Shown here one piece after another: positions 17,072-24,614 of a stretch of DNA of 64,000 nt. The DNA comes from Thalassospira tepidiphila MCCC 1A03514 (lineage in GTDB: Bacteria; Pseudomonadota; Alphaproteobacteria; Rhodospirillales; Thalassospiraceae). The stretch is from the NCBI RefSeq assembly GCF_001662875.1, contig NZ_JPVZ01000001.1:558001-622000 (forward strand), read 5' to 3'. The position numbers and the translations under genes are program-made. The number at the start of each line of letters is the position of its first letter. Within the stretch, counting starts at the first letter, position 1. The notes beneath the pieces are model-generated. The model was not told where the DNA came from, did not search any database, and was given only the letters and a program-made list of their open reading frames with translations.

Positions 17072-17281
17072 GTGATCCTCCCAGATCGGTTTTATCGGGA
17101 GCCAAACGGAGTGGATCGCTACCAAGCCCCCTTTCTACCGATATGAGAAAGAAGTGGTTGTTTTTCAAGCGTTCCGAATTGCAAACACAAAATCATTGAG
17201 CATCTTTCTGCATTCGCAAAATCAACCTATGATATCACTGCAGTTCTTTAAAGGCAGTGTGCAGGCCAGGGACCGGAAACG

Positions 17282-17701
17282 ATGTCAGATTGTGATACTC
17301 AGAAGGCGATTTTCCTGAAACAAGGCAAGGGCCGCAGCTACGACATGGGTCGAATTAAAGCCGACTTTAAGGCCGATGGTCAGGAAACAGCCAATCAGTA
17401 TTCCATTTCTGAATGGTGGATGGAGCCAAATACCAAAGGTATTGGCGCGCATTCCCACGATGACGGGAACGAGATTTTCTATGTGCTTGAGGGTACAATG
17501 AGCTTTCTGATCGGTGAAGATTGGCAAGAAGCAGAAAAAGGCAGCTTTATATACGTCCCCGCCGGCATTCAGCACGATTTCGAAAACCGCAGCAGAGAAA
17601 AGGCGGGCGTGCTGAACATTTTTGCGCCCGGCGCCTTTGAAGAAAATATGCCGAAGATCGTTGAATGGTTCAAAGAAAACCCGCCACAGGACGCGGTATG
17701 A
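17282..17701 (+). CDS. cupin domain protein
   Basis: Small single-cupin protein of 139 aa. Cupin motif 1 is GAHSHDDGNEIFYVLEGTMSFLIG (His, His, Glu ligands) and motif 2 is VPAGIQHDFENRS, so a metal site seems intact. Such proteins include small dioxygenases, isomerases and binding proteins, and the function cannot be told here. It is divergent from homogentisate dioxygenase with a 210-bp gap, so a role in aromatic metabolism is possible but not shown. AGGGACC lies upstream of the ATG. Confidence 0.82.
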   Translation: MSDCDTQKAIFLKQGKGRSYDMGRIKADFKADGQETANQYSISEWWMEPNTKGIGAHSHDDGNEIFYVLEGTMSFLIGEDWQEAEKGSFIYVPAGIQHDFENRSREKAGVLNIFAPGAFEENMPKIVEWFKENPPQDAV

Positions 17702-17760
17702 AATCGGGCTTCAAGCCCTGCACCAGGGCATGCTTTGTTCTTTTGGTCATAGGGGACAAA

Positions 17761-17837
17761 TGGTGCGCCCGACAGGATTCGAACCTGTGGCCCCCAGATT
17801 AGGAATCTGGTGCTCTATCCTGCTGAGCTACGGGCGC
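17761..17837 (-). tRNA. tRNA-Arg (CCT anticodon)
   Basis: On the minus strand the sequence folds as a complete cloverleaf. The 7-bp acceptor stem is GCGCCCG/CGGGCGC, the D arm GCTC/GAGC, the anticodon stem CCAGA/TCTGG with loop TTCCTAA (anticodon CCT), and the T arm ACAGG-TTCGAAT-CCTGT. The CCA end is encoded (17761-17763). It reads AGG arginine codons. No integrase or duplicated 3' end is visible beside it. Confidence 0.96.
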
Positions 17838-17940
17838 ACTGCCAAAAGGCAGCATTCCATTAGCAGCAAAACCGACGGTGATCAATCCGCGAGGGCACGG
17901 ATATTGCCACCTTGGCGGTCAAAACATTGCCCAAAAAACA

Positions 17941-17974
17941 AATCAGCCGAGGATGCGCTCACCCTCGGCTGATT
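17941..17974 (-). terminator. terminator of PagL-like gene
   Basis: Perfect 12-bp stem AATCAGCCGAGG (17941-17952) / CCTCGGCTGATT (17963-17974), 10-nt loop. On the minus strand it is followed by TTGTTTTTTGGG. It lies 22 bp after the PagL-like stop codon. Confidence 0.8.
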
Positions 17975-17996
17975 AAAACCTTTATCGATGATCGCC

Positions 17997-18521
17997 TTAG
18001 TCAAAAAGCCGCTCGATCGGGAAGGAGTAGGTCAGCGACAGGATTTCTGTACCCGGGTTCTCGTCACCGATGCTGGCGTTCGAGATGTGCGAGATACCAA
18101 GGCTCAAACGTTCGTGGCTGTCAAAACGGAAGCCAAGCTCAAGACCCGAACGGAATTCGATCCAGTGACCAAGATCTTCACCATTGCCCTGATGGTATGC
18201 GCCAACCGAGGTATAGACGCTGGAAACGAAATGATCGCCCCACAGAACATCAACAGCCAGACCGCCATAACCGTGAACGGCACCTTCGGAAGTGACCATC
18301 ACACCGCCGATCGGGCGGGTGACATCAAACATCGCGTGCTGTGCACGGTAGTTCAGACGAAATTCAGCTGCTTCTTCGTCCTGCGTGATGTCGACCATAC
18401 CGGTCGAAAATTCAAGCAGTCCGGAATCGTTATCATTTCCAAGAATTTGCTGTGCTTGTGCGGTGTTCAAAAAGCCAAACAGTACGCAAACTGCAAGCAG
18501 TTTCCCCAAAACCAACTTCAT
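17997..18521 (-). CDS. acyloxyacyl hydrolase / lipid A deacylase (PagL-like)
   Basis: Outer-membrane beta-barrel protein of 174 aa with a signal peptide (MKLVLGKLLAVCVLFGFLNTAQA). The C-terminal part GISHISNASIGDENPGTEILSLTYSFP matches the PagL family catalytic block, with His and Ser in H-I-S and a downstream Glu in PGTE. PagL removes the 3-O acyl chain from lipid A and modifies LPS. Size is right for an eight-stranded barrel. I chose the ATG at 18521 because GGGGA precedes it and the signal peptide begins there; a GTG at 18536 would add five residues. A clear terminator follows. Confidence 0.75.
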   Translation of the reverse strand: MKLVLGKLLAVCVLFGFLNTAQAQQILGNDNDSGLLEFSTGMVDITQDEEAAEFRLNYRAQHAMFDVTRPIGGVMVTSEGAVHGYGGLAVDVLWGDHFVSSVYTSVGAYHQGNGEDLGHWIEFRSGLELGFRFDSHERLSLGISHISNASIGDENPGTEILSLTYSFPIERLFD

Positions 18522-18609
18522 TAACCAAGTCCCCACTAGATCAATCGGTTCGATATACTACCCAACCGTGTTTCAAACTCAACAACACATTGCTGCTTGT
18601 CGGTTAATT

Positions 18610-19566
18610 TTACACAAACTTCTTGCCATCGAACCGGTTGGTCGCCAGCACCAGTTCCCGGATGATCCCGGGTTCACTGGCCGCATGCCCGGCATCATCA
18701 ACGATGACCAGCTCAGAACCATCCCACGCCTTGTGAAGTGCCAAGGCCGAAACTGGCGGGCACACAACGTCATAGCGCCCCTGAACAATGACGAGCGGTG
18801 CATGGGAAATACGACCAATGTTCTTAATCAACTGGTCTTCTTCAAAGAAGCAGCGATGGACAAAGTAATGATGTTCAAGCTTGGCCAGCGCCAACGCGAT
18901 CTGATCGCCTTCAAAGTCCTCGACCAGACCATCATCAGGCAGAAGCGTACAACATGTTGCTTCATAGGCTGACCACACGCGCGCTGCATCAATGGCCGCG
19001 TCTTCACCATCCTTGCCAGAGAAGATATCGGCATAACGGTCAAGCAAGGGCTGATAACCGGGATTGTCTTTGAAACCAGCAGCATCAAGGAAGCGGCGCT
19101 CCGCCTCGGGGAAGAACCGTCCCATGCCTTCCATGAACCATTTGATTTCGGATGTCGTGCCAAGAAAGATACCGCGCAGGACAAAGCCCGTGACGCGTTC
19201 CGGGCACGCCTGACCATAGGCCAACGCCAAAGTCGACCCCCACGAGCCCCCAAACACCAGCCAGCGATCAATACCGCGCTCCTTGCGCAGGGCTTCGATA
19301 TCGCCAATCAGATGGTCGGTCGTGTTATTTTCAAGGCTGCCGAACGGGCGTGATTTTCCGGCCCCGCGCTGATCAAATAAAATCACACGGTACTTTTCCG
19401 GATCAAAGAAGCGGCGGCTGTTATGCGAAATACCCGCACCCGGACCGCCATGCAGGAAGATGACCGGCAGCCCGTCGGGGTTACCAACTTCTTGCCAGTA
19501 AATCTCGTGACCGTCTTCACGAGGCAACCAACCCGACTGATGGGGCGAAATTTCGGGATAGAGCAC
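18610..19566 (-). CDS. pip: proline iminopeptidase
   Basis: Alpha/beta hydrolase of family S33, 318 aa, releasing N-terminal proline from peptides in the cytoplasm. The nucleophile motif GGSWGSTLALAY, the oxyanion motif FLHGGPGAGIS, and the C-terminal catalytic Asp and His (YDVVCPP and DDAGHAASEP) are all present. The family N-terminus is LYPEISPHQSGWL, so I start at the GTG at 19564-19566 with AAGG about 8 nt upstream. The frame stays open another 58 codons, but those residues are unlike the family. It is likely transcribed alone or with the upstream nuclease-like gene 95 bp away. Confidence 0.87.
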   Translation of the reverse strand: MLYPEISPHQSGWLPREDGHEIYWQEVGNPDGLPVIFLHGGPGAGISHNSRRFFDPEKYRVILFDQRGAGKSRPFGSLENNTTDHLIGDIEALRKERGIDRWLVFGGSWGSTLALAYGQACPERVTGFVLRGIFLGTTSEIKWFMEGMGRFFPEAERRFLDAAGFKDNPGYQPLLDRYADIFSGKDGEDAAIDAARVWSAYEATCCTLLPDDGLVEDFEGDQIALALAKLEHHYFVHRCFFEEDQLIKNIGRISHAPLVIVQGRYDVVCPPVSALALHKAWDGSELVIVDDAGHAASEPGIIRELVLATNRFDGKKFV

Positions 19567-19660
19567 GTGAAGGACCTTTTCTTTATTAAATGGGACGCTG
19601 TCTTTTCGCCGGTGGTGGCGCGTACAAGAAGTCGCATAAACAACGGTATAAGAACAAGCT

Positions 19661-20518
19661 CTATTGCGCCCGTGACGACCGGGCGAGACAAAGCCAGAAC
19701 GGGTTTTCAAGTGCGATGTAAGGGCCACCGCGATTTTCAATCACGCCACGCACTCGAATTTCCTGCCCGACCCAATCCTGCAGGATGTCTTGAAAGTCTT
19801 CGCCGTTGGCGAATGCATCGCGCAAGGTGGCATCGAGTGCGATGGTGAAGTCTTCGCGCCAGTTCGATCCGAAGTTAAGATAACTGCGCCATTCCTGATG
19901 TTCGATGCTTCTGATCTTGCCGTCAATCACGGCAAATCTGCCGATTGCATCACGCGCGGTCGGGATATTCTCTGCCCCCGCATCATGGGCCCGCACGTAA
20001 TAAGCTGTCTCTGGGCTAGGGTCGGACCATATGCCAGAGTGATTTTTGATCGCGGTGTCCTCGATCCCGATCAGCTCTGACATATCCTGATCACTCTCAG
20101 GAACAAGCATCGCGAGACCGGCAGCCAGAAGTTCTGCTTGCCAGTCACCGATCACTTGATCTTCAATACGAACCGGTATTCGCCCGAGAAAGTCCGACCT
20201 TTCGGCCAGCGGCGTGATCGAAACCTTGTTCGCACTCGCCTGTTCCAGCCATACCCGTGCCGCATCTCCATATCCCGGTACAAACGCAATATCTGCCAGC
20301 CGAAATGATTTGCCCGGCAGCTCGGCAGCAGCGAATGCATCAACCGCTTCAATATTGAGCTGCACATCACGCCAAACCGGCCTCGGATCCGTTGAGAGCA
20401 GCGTTTTAGCATCACCCGCGATGATGTCAGCCCCACAGCGCCAATCGGCGGCCATCACGGGTAGATTGGCCCCGCAAAAGACGACAACAAGCAGCATTAA
20501 TGTGCATTTATGCCCCAC
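19661..20518 (-). CDS. secreted thermonuclease-like protein
   Basis: Exported protein of about 285 aa. The N-terminal part has a hydrophobic signal segment (LMLLVVVFCGANLPVMA). The central region is reminiscent of the staphylococcal-nuclease (TNase) fold, and the C-terminal part (IEHQEWRSYLNFGSNWREDFTIALD...VGQEIRVRGVIENRGGPYIALENP) is the OB-fold-like domain often attached to proteobacterial TNase-like proteins. I do not see the full set of nuclease catalytic Arg/Asp/Glu residues, so activity is uncertain. The start is uncertain: GTG at 20518 gives a Lys-containing signal peptide, ATG at 20497 gives one without, and GTG at 20599 adds an unconvincing extension. Confidence 0.65.
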   Translation of the reverse strand: MGHKCTLMLLVVVFCGANLPVMAADWRCGADIIAGDAKTLLSTDPRPVWRDVQLNIEAVDAFAAAELPGKSFRLADIAFVPGYGDAARVWLEQASANKVSITPLAERSDFLGRIPVRIEDQVIGDWQAELLAAGLAMLVPESDQDMSELIGIEDTAIKNHSGIWSDPSPETAYYVRAHDAGAENIPTARDAIGRFAVIDGKIRSIEHQEWRSYLNFGSNWREDFTIALDATLRDAFANGEDFQDILQDWVGQEIRVRGVIENRGGPYIALENPFWLCLARSSRAQ

Positions 20519-20678
20519 CAATGCCGATCCGGCCCAAAAATTTCCCCATTTTTGATGCTTTATCGGTGAATGCGAAAAGATTGAATGATCAAGGAACACG
20601 CGCTACCAATTCCCGGTTGGTTTCGCAAATATATTGCGCCACAGCTTACGCGGCCAAAGGACACGAGGAAAGATATCA

Positions 20679-22157
20679 ATGGGCTGGCTGAACTTTCGTT
20701 CACATAAACATATTGCAGGCGTGCTTGCAGCGATTGCGCTGAGTACTGCCGTTGCTGGATGTTCGACCAACCGGGCGACAGGCGAAGACAGCTTTACCGC
20801 CTTCATGTCGCCCGAGCAGGAAAAACAGATCGGCTCGCAGGAACATCCGAAAATGGTCAAGGAATTCGGTGGTCAATACACCGAAAAGGACCTGCAGACC
20901 TATGTGACAGAAGTCGGTGAAAAGCTGGTCGCGGTTTCGGAAACCCCGAACGAGAAATTCACCTTCACGGTCCTCGATTCCCCGGTTGTCAACGCCTTCG
21001 CCCTGCCCGGCGGATACGTTTATATCACGCGCGGTCTGGCGGCCCTTGCCACCAACGAGGCAGAACTGGCAGGCGTCCTTGCCCATGAGATCGGCCACGT
21101 CGTTGCCCGCCATTCTGCACAACGTTATAGCCGCGGTGTACTGACGCAAATTCTGGCAGGTGGTCTGGCCGTTGCCGTCGGAAACGGTGCTGGCGAGCTG
21201 ATTGGCACCGGGGCAAACGCATATCTCAAGTCCTTCTCGCGCGAACATGAATTCGAAGCCGACATGCTTGGCATTCGCTATATCACGCGTGCGGGTTATG
21301 ACCCGGATGCCATGGCGACCTTCCTTGAAAAGCTTCGTGCCCATTCACGACTTCAGGCCAAACTTGCCGGCCGGTCACCTGACGATGTCGATCAGTATGA
21401 TTTCATGGCAACCCACCCGCGCACACTTGATCGTATTGAACAGGCCCATCAAAGTGCCAATGTCACCGCGGTTGCCAATCCGGAAAGTGGTGCTGTGCGC
21501 TATATGACAGCAATTGACGGTATTCTGTATGGTGACGGCCCGGATCAGGGTTATGTCCGGGGACAGGAATTCGTCCATGTGCCATTGAATTTCCGGTTTG
21601 AAGTCCCCGATGGCTTCACAATGACCAACCAGCCAAATGCCGTTATCGCCCGCGATGGCAAAGGTGCGCAGATCATCTTTGAGGGTGCCCCGGGCGCGAA
21701 GGACATGCGCCTTGATAGCTATCTTCAAAACGGATTCTCAAAGCAGATCGCCATTCGCAATATCGAGATGCTCGACATCGAAGGCCAGGAAGCCGCCACC
21801 GGCAGCGCTGATATCTCATTGCGTTCGGGGCCTGCGCGCCTGCGCGTGGTTGTGATCCGTCATGGCAGCTCGGCCTATCAGTTCCTGTTTGTTACCCCGC
21901 TTGATCAGGCCGATAACTATAACCTGCCGCTGCGCCGCACGACCTATAGCTTCCGCCCGCTCACCGATCGCGAAAAGAAAATCTATACCCCGCTTCGCAT
22001 CAAGGTACGTGCAGTAAACCCGGAATATGACCTGCAGACCTTTATCGACGACATGGAAGTCGACAAGGCACCGGCAGATGTCTTTGCCACGATCAATGGC
22101 CTTCGCGATGGGCAGGCGCCGACCGTCGGGTCGCTGGTCAAGGTGGTTCGGCACTAA
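20679..22157 (+). CDS. M48 family metalloprotease, lipoprotein
   Basis: Zinc protease of 492 aa related to BepA/YfgC, which handles outer-membrane protein quality control in the periplasm. The N-terminus (LAAIALSTAVAGC) is a lipoprotein signal with the cysteine as lipid site. The zinc site is HEIGH with the third ligand Glu in EHEFEADMLGIRY. The C-terminal ~230 residues are not TPR repeats as in BepA, and the end (FATINGLRDGQAPTVGSLVKVV) resembles a LysM-like or protease-associated tail seen in related alphaproteobacterial proteins. I start at the ATG at 20679, with AGGAAAG upstream. A strong terminator follows. Confidence 0.88.
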   Translation: MGWLNFRSHKHIAGVLAAIALSTAVAGCSTNRATGEDSFTAFMSPEQEKQIGSQEHPKMVKEFGGQYTEKDLQTYVTEVGEKLVAVSETPNEKFTFTVLDSPVVNAFALPGGYVYITRGLAALATNEAELAGVLAHEIGHVVARHSAQRYSRGVLTQILAGGLAVAVGNGAGELIGTGANAYLKSFSREHEFEADMLGIRYITRAGYDPDAMATFLEKLRAHSRLQAKLAGRSPDDVDQYDFMATHPRTLDRIEQAHQSANVTAVANPESGAVRYMTAIDGILYGDGPDQGYVRGQEFVHVPLNFRFEVPDGFTMTNQPNAVIARDGKGAQIIFEGAPGAKDMRLDSYLQNGFSKQIAIRNIEMLDIEGQEAATGSADISLRSGPARLRVVVIRHGSSAYQFLFVTPLDQADNYNLPLRRTTYSFRPLTDREKKIYTPLRIKVRAVNPEYDLQTFIDDMEVDKAPADVFATINGLRDGQAPTVGSLVKVVRH

Positions 22158-22187
22158 AACGCCAACCTATCCAAACCCCAAAACGAC

Positions 22188-22222
22188 AAAAGGCAGCATA
22201 TTGATGCTGCCTTTTTCTTTTT
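22188..22222 (+). terminator. terminator of M48 protease gene
   Basis: Perfect 12-bp stem AAAAGGCAGCAT (22188-22199) / ATGCTGCCTTTT (22204-22215), loop ATTG, followed by a T-rich run to 22222, 30 bp after the stop codon. Confidence 0.9.
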
Positions 22223-22257
22223 CGATTACTCACTGCCCCGAGGGTATAACGGAAAGT

Positions 22258-23061
22258 CTAGCTGCTTGTGATCTGTTCGATGACCGCACCTTGGCCATCA
22301 AGGGCGACCGCAATCAAATGACCACCGCGGCCTGCACCACCATCCAGCGACAGGGTAAATTCACGTTCCTGCAAGCCTGTCTGGCCTTGGGATGCACCGC
22401 GCACAATACGGGCACAGTCGTAATACCGCTCGGTGATGGCTTCAAACATTGATCCCCCCCACCAGAAGGTATCCGTCTGGCCTGTCAGTGGCCGCGAACC
22501 ATCCAGACCGGTATGAACAAAGATCAGGCGTCCATCTGTCGAATAAGCCGCGTGCTTGAGATCAGACATCAATGCGTTATGACCACTATGGCGGCGCACG
22601 GCATCCGCAAAGCCCGACGTCCATTGCGAGATCGCATGTGCGCCCTGATGCATGGTTCTTTGGACATGGACCGGGTCAAAGCCATAGGCGCGTACCGGTC
22701 CTGCGATGCCACGGGTCAGCATCCAGTCAAAAACTTCGCCCGGGTTGGGGGCAAACTGGATCTGCTGCAACTTGGACAGCATTTCTTCGGCTCCACCGCG
22801 CAGGAAGGCGATATCACTGATATCAACACCATCCTTGGCAATGAAGAAACGGCGAAACAGCAACAGCTCGTTGATGGTTGCGACGACATCTTCGGCCGTG
22901 CCATCGCCCCAGTAATTGCCAAGATAGACAAGCCTGTCGCCCGGTTTCATATGTTGCGCAAGTTTCTGGTGAACGGCGCATAATGCGCCGTGATCACCAT
23001 TGATTGCGCCGACGACCCAGATTCGCTCAGCCGGCTTGATCGGCGCCAGAACTGTACTCAT
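22258..23061 (-). CDS. degenerate metallophosphoesterase-like protein (probable pseudoenzyme)
   Basis: Protein of 267 aa aligning by eye with PP2A/ApaH-type bacterial phosphatases but with the metal ligands replaced. The usual GDIHG is GAINGDHG, GDYVDRG is GNYWGDG, and RGNHE is RGGAEE, so the Asp, His, Asp and Asn ligands are all changed. One histidine block remains (LIFVHTGLDGS), as does the family-like end (LDGGAGRGGHLIAVALD). The length is right and the frame is intact, so this is not a decayed gene by simple disruption. A regulatory or binding role is more likely than catalysis. The start at 23061 (MSTVLAPIKPAER) has AGG upstream. It lies between the carD terminator and the M48 protease terminator. 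Confidence 0.72.
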   Translation of the reverse strand: MSTVLAPIKPAERIWVVGAINGDHGALCAVHQKLAQHMKPGDRLVYLGNYWGDGTAEDVVATINELLLFRRFFIAKDGVDISDIAFLRGGAEEMLSKLQQIQFAPNPGEVFDWMLTRGIAGPVRAYGFDPVHVQRTMHQGAHAISQWTSGFADAVRRHSGHNALMSDLKHAAYSTDGRLIFVHTGLDGSRPLTGQTDTFWWGGSMFEAITERYYDCARIVRGASQGQTGLQEREFTLSLDGGAGRGGHLIAVALDGQGAVIEQITSS

Positions 23062-23087
23062 CGCTGTAACCTGCCCAAAACAAAAAT

Positions 23088-23122
23088 AAAACCGGCCCAA
23101 GCGTATATCGCGGGCCGGTTTT
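23088..23122 (-). terminator. terminator of carD (reads in both directions)
   Basis: Stem AAAACCGGCCC (23088-23098) / GGGCCGGTTTT (23112-23122), 13-nt loop. On the minus strand it ends GGGCCGGTTTTATTTTTG. It lies about 31 bp after the carD stop codon. Confidence 0.85.
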
Positions 23123-23153
23123 TATAAATAGCTGTCTGAAGGGGCCTTCGCAA

Positions 23154-23654
23154 TCAGGCAGCCTTCTGCAAAAGCTTTTCGAGCTTGCCAGACGCCTTGT
23201 CCTTGTCGATTTTTTCAATCGCGGCAAGTTCATCAACGAGGCGCTCGAAAGCAGCTTCGTAGATCTGGCGTTCGGAGAAGGACTGCTCCGGCTGGGTCGC
23301 GCTGCGGTGAAGGTCGCGCACGACTTCGGCGATCGAAACCGGGTCACCCGAATTGATCTTTGCTTCATATTCCTGGGCGCGGCGGGACCACATGGTGCGT
23401 TTCACACGCGCACGGCCCTTAAGGGTAATCAGCGCAGAATCCATCTGTTTTTTCGAGGACAGCTTGCGCAGACCGGAGTTGCCAACTTTGTTCACCGGCA
23501 CGCGCAGGGTCATGCGGCTAGATTCAAAGGTAATTACATAAAGGCGCAATTCCTGCCCCGCAATTTCCTGGGTTTCCAGGCCATCAACACAGCCAACACC
23601 ATGTGCGGGGTAAACAACGTAATCGCCAACAGCAAACGGCAACTTATCCGACAT
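23154..23654 (-). CDS. CarD family transcriptional regulator (CdnL-like)
   Basis: RNA polymerase-binding regulator of 166 aa that stabilises open promoter complexes, often at rRNA genes. The N-terminal Tudor-like RNAP-interaction domain is seen as FAVGDYVVYPAHGVGCVDGLETQEIAGQELRLYVITFE, and the C-terminal helical DNA-binding domain contains SRRAQEYEAKINSGDPVSIAEVVRDLHR. The start is the ATG at 23654 with AAGGA 7 nt upstream; a TTG one codon earlier is not needed. A strong bidirectional terminator follows. In alphaproteobacteria the gene often lies next to fdxA, as it does here. Confidence 0.93.
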   Translation of the reverse strand: MSDKLPFAVGDYVVYPAHGVGCVDGLETQEIAGQELRLYVITFESSRMTLRVPVNKVGNSGLRKLSSKKQMDSALITLKGRARVKRTMWSRRAQEYEAKINSGDPVSIAEVVRDLHRSATQPEQSFSERQIYEAAFERLVDELAAIEKIDKDKASGKLEKLLQKAA

Positions 23655-23963
23655 CAAGCATCCTTCCGGCCCAATCAGGCCTGGTCATTCAACTGCAACA
23701 CTACAGAACCAGCGACGCAAAGAGCTGCACGCGACCAAGCTTTTTGGCAAAGTCGCGGTTCAGACAGGAAATTCAAATACGGAAATCCGACATTTCGGAA
23801 CGAGCCTGTCGAGCCCTTAGCGCGAATTGTAAACCATAACACAACAAGCCATCAGTTTACAGGAATTTTCCCGGCAACCCGTTCAATGCAGCCATGCGCA
23901 AAACCCACTGGCGCAAACCAGTGGGTCAAAAATCGCATGTAATATCGGGGGTTAGCCCAAAAA
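23655..23963. other. intergenic region between carD and fdxA
   Basis: About 309 bases upstream of carD and downstream of fdxA. It contains the fdxA terminator-like hairpin at 23903-23926 and presumably the carD promoter. I see no gene. A small inverted repeat TCCGA-CATT-TCGGA lies at 23786-23799. Confidence 0.5.
23903..23926 (-). terminator. probable terminator of fdxA
   Basis: Stem ACCCACTGG (23903-23911) / CCAGTGGGT (23918-23926), 6-nt loop, 38 bp after the fdxA stop. Only a TTTT run follows on the minus strand, so strength is moderate. Confidence 0.6.
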
Positions 23964-24299
23964 TCAGTCGCCCGTTCCCGGGGCTTCGGACAGCAATTCG
24001 GTCTTGCCGGATTTGCCGTTCCATTCATCCGCATCAGCAGGCGCATCGCCCTTGCGGGTAATATTTGGCCAAACCTCTGCAAACTTACGGTTGATTTCCA
24101 ACCAGTTATCCAGATTCGGTTCGGTATCGGGAATAATCGCTTCAGCGGGGCATTCCGGTTCGCAAACACCACAATCGATGCATTCATCAGGGTGAATCAC
24201 CAGAAAGTTTTCACCTTCATAGAAGCAATCGACGGGGCAAACCTCGACGCAGTCCTGATACTTACACTTGATGCAGTTTTCCGTCACCACATAGGTCAT
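23964..24299 (-). CDS. fdxA: 7Fe ferredoxin
   Basis: Small electron carrier of 111 aa with two iron-sulfur clusters. The N-terminal block [29 protein letters not shown] and the second block [16 protein letters not shown] match FdxA-type [3Fe-4S][4Fe-4S] ferredoxins. The ~45-residue tail ([20 protein letters not shown]) is also typical. The ATG at 24299 has GGAG 6 nt upstream; the frame continues upstream but without family sequence. The likely role is general cytoplasmic electron transfer; no partner gene adjoins it. Confidence 0.93.
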   Translation of the reverse strand: MTYVVTENCIKCKYQDCVEVCPVDCFYEGENFLVIHPDECIDCGVCEPECPAEAIIPDTEPNLDNWLEINRKFAEVWPNITRKGDAPADADEWNGKSGKTELLSEAPGTGD

Positions 24300-24614
24300 G
24301 GTGTAACTCCGTACAGGTTGCGGGGCCAGATTGCGGCTGCACCCGCTTTCGGCCATGTTCTCTCTCGGGAATTGGGTTATCACGCACAGCTGTTGTGTGC
24401 AACTCCAATAAAACCCTAATTTTTTACGTAGTATTTTCTTCACGACGCACTGACAGGCTGCGTGGCGCCTGCTTCGAGTTCGCCCTCAACGCTGCAGTGC
24501 AGCGCAGAACATACAGATTTCTCGCGGCTTTTCCAGTTCCTAAATCCCGCGGAGAATTGCTTTTACCCCCGCAAAGCCATAGTCTGCTTCGCAAGGGGTA
24601 TAACAGAAGAAACT
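24300..24614. other. divergent region between fdxA and GGDEF-EAL gene
   Basis: About 315 bases that should hold the promoters of both divergent genes. It contains a perfect palindrome CGCTGCA-G-TGCAGCG at 24490-24504. The upstream extension of the GGDEF-EAL frame through this region lacks a convincing start. Confidence 0.45.
24490..24504. promoter_or_regulatory. 15-bp perfect palindrome
   Basis: CGCTGCA and TGCAGCG arms around a single G, in the divergent fdxA/GGDEF-EAL region. A possible dimer-binding site; its owner is unknown. Confidence 0.3.

Noticed and set aside
17761-17837. tRNA-Arg as an integration site for a mobile element
   Set aside because: No integrase gene, no duplicated tRNA end and no shift in gene character on either side.
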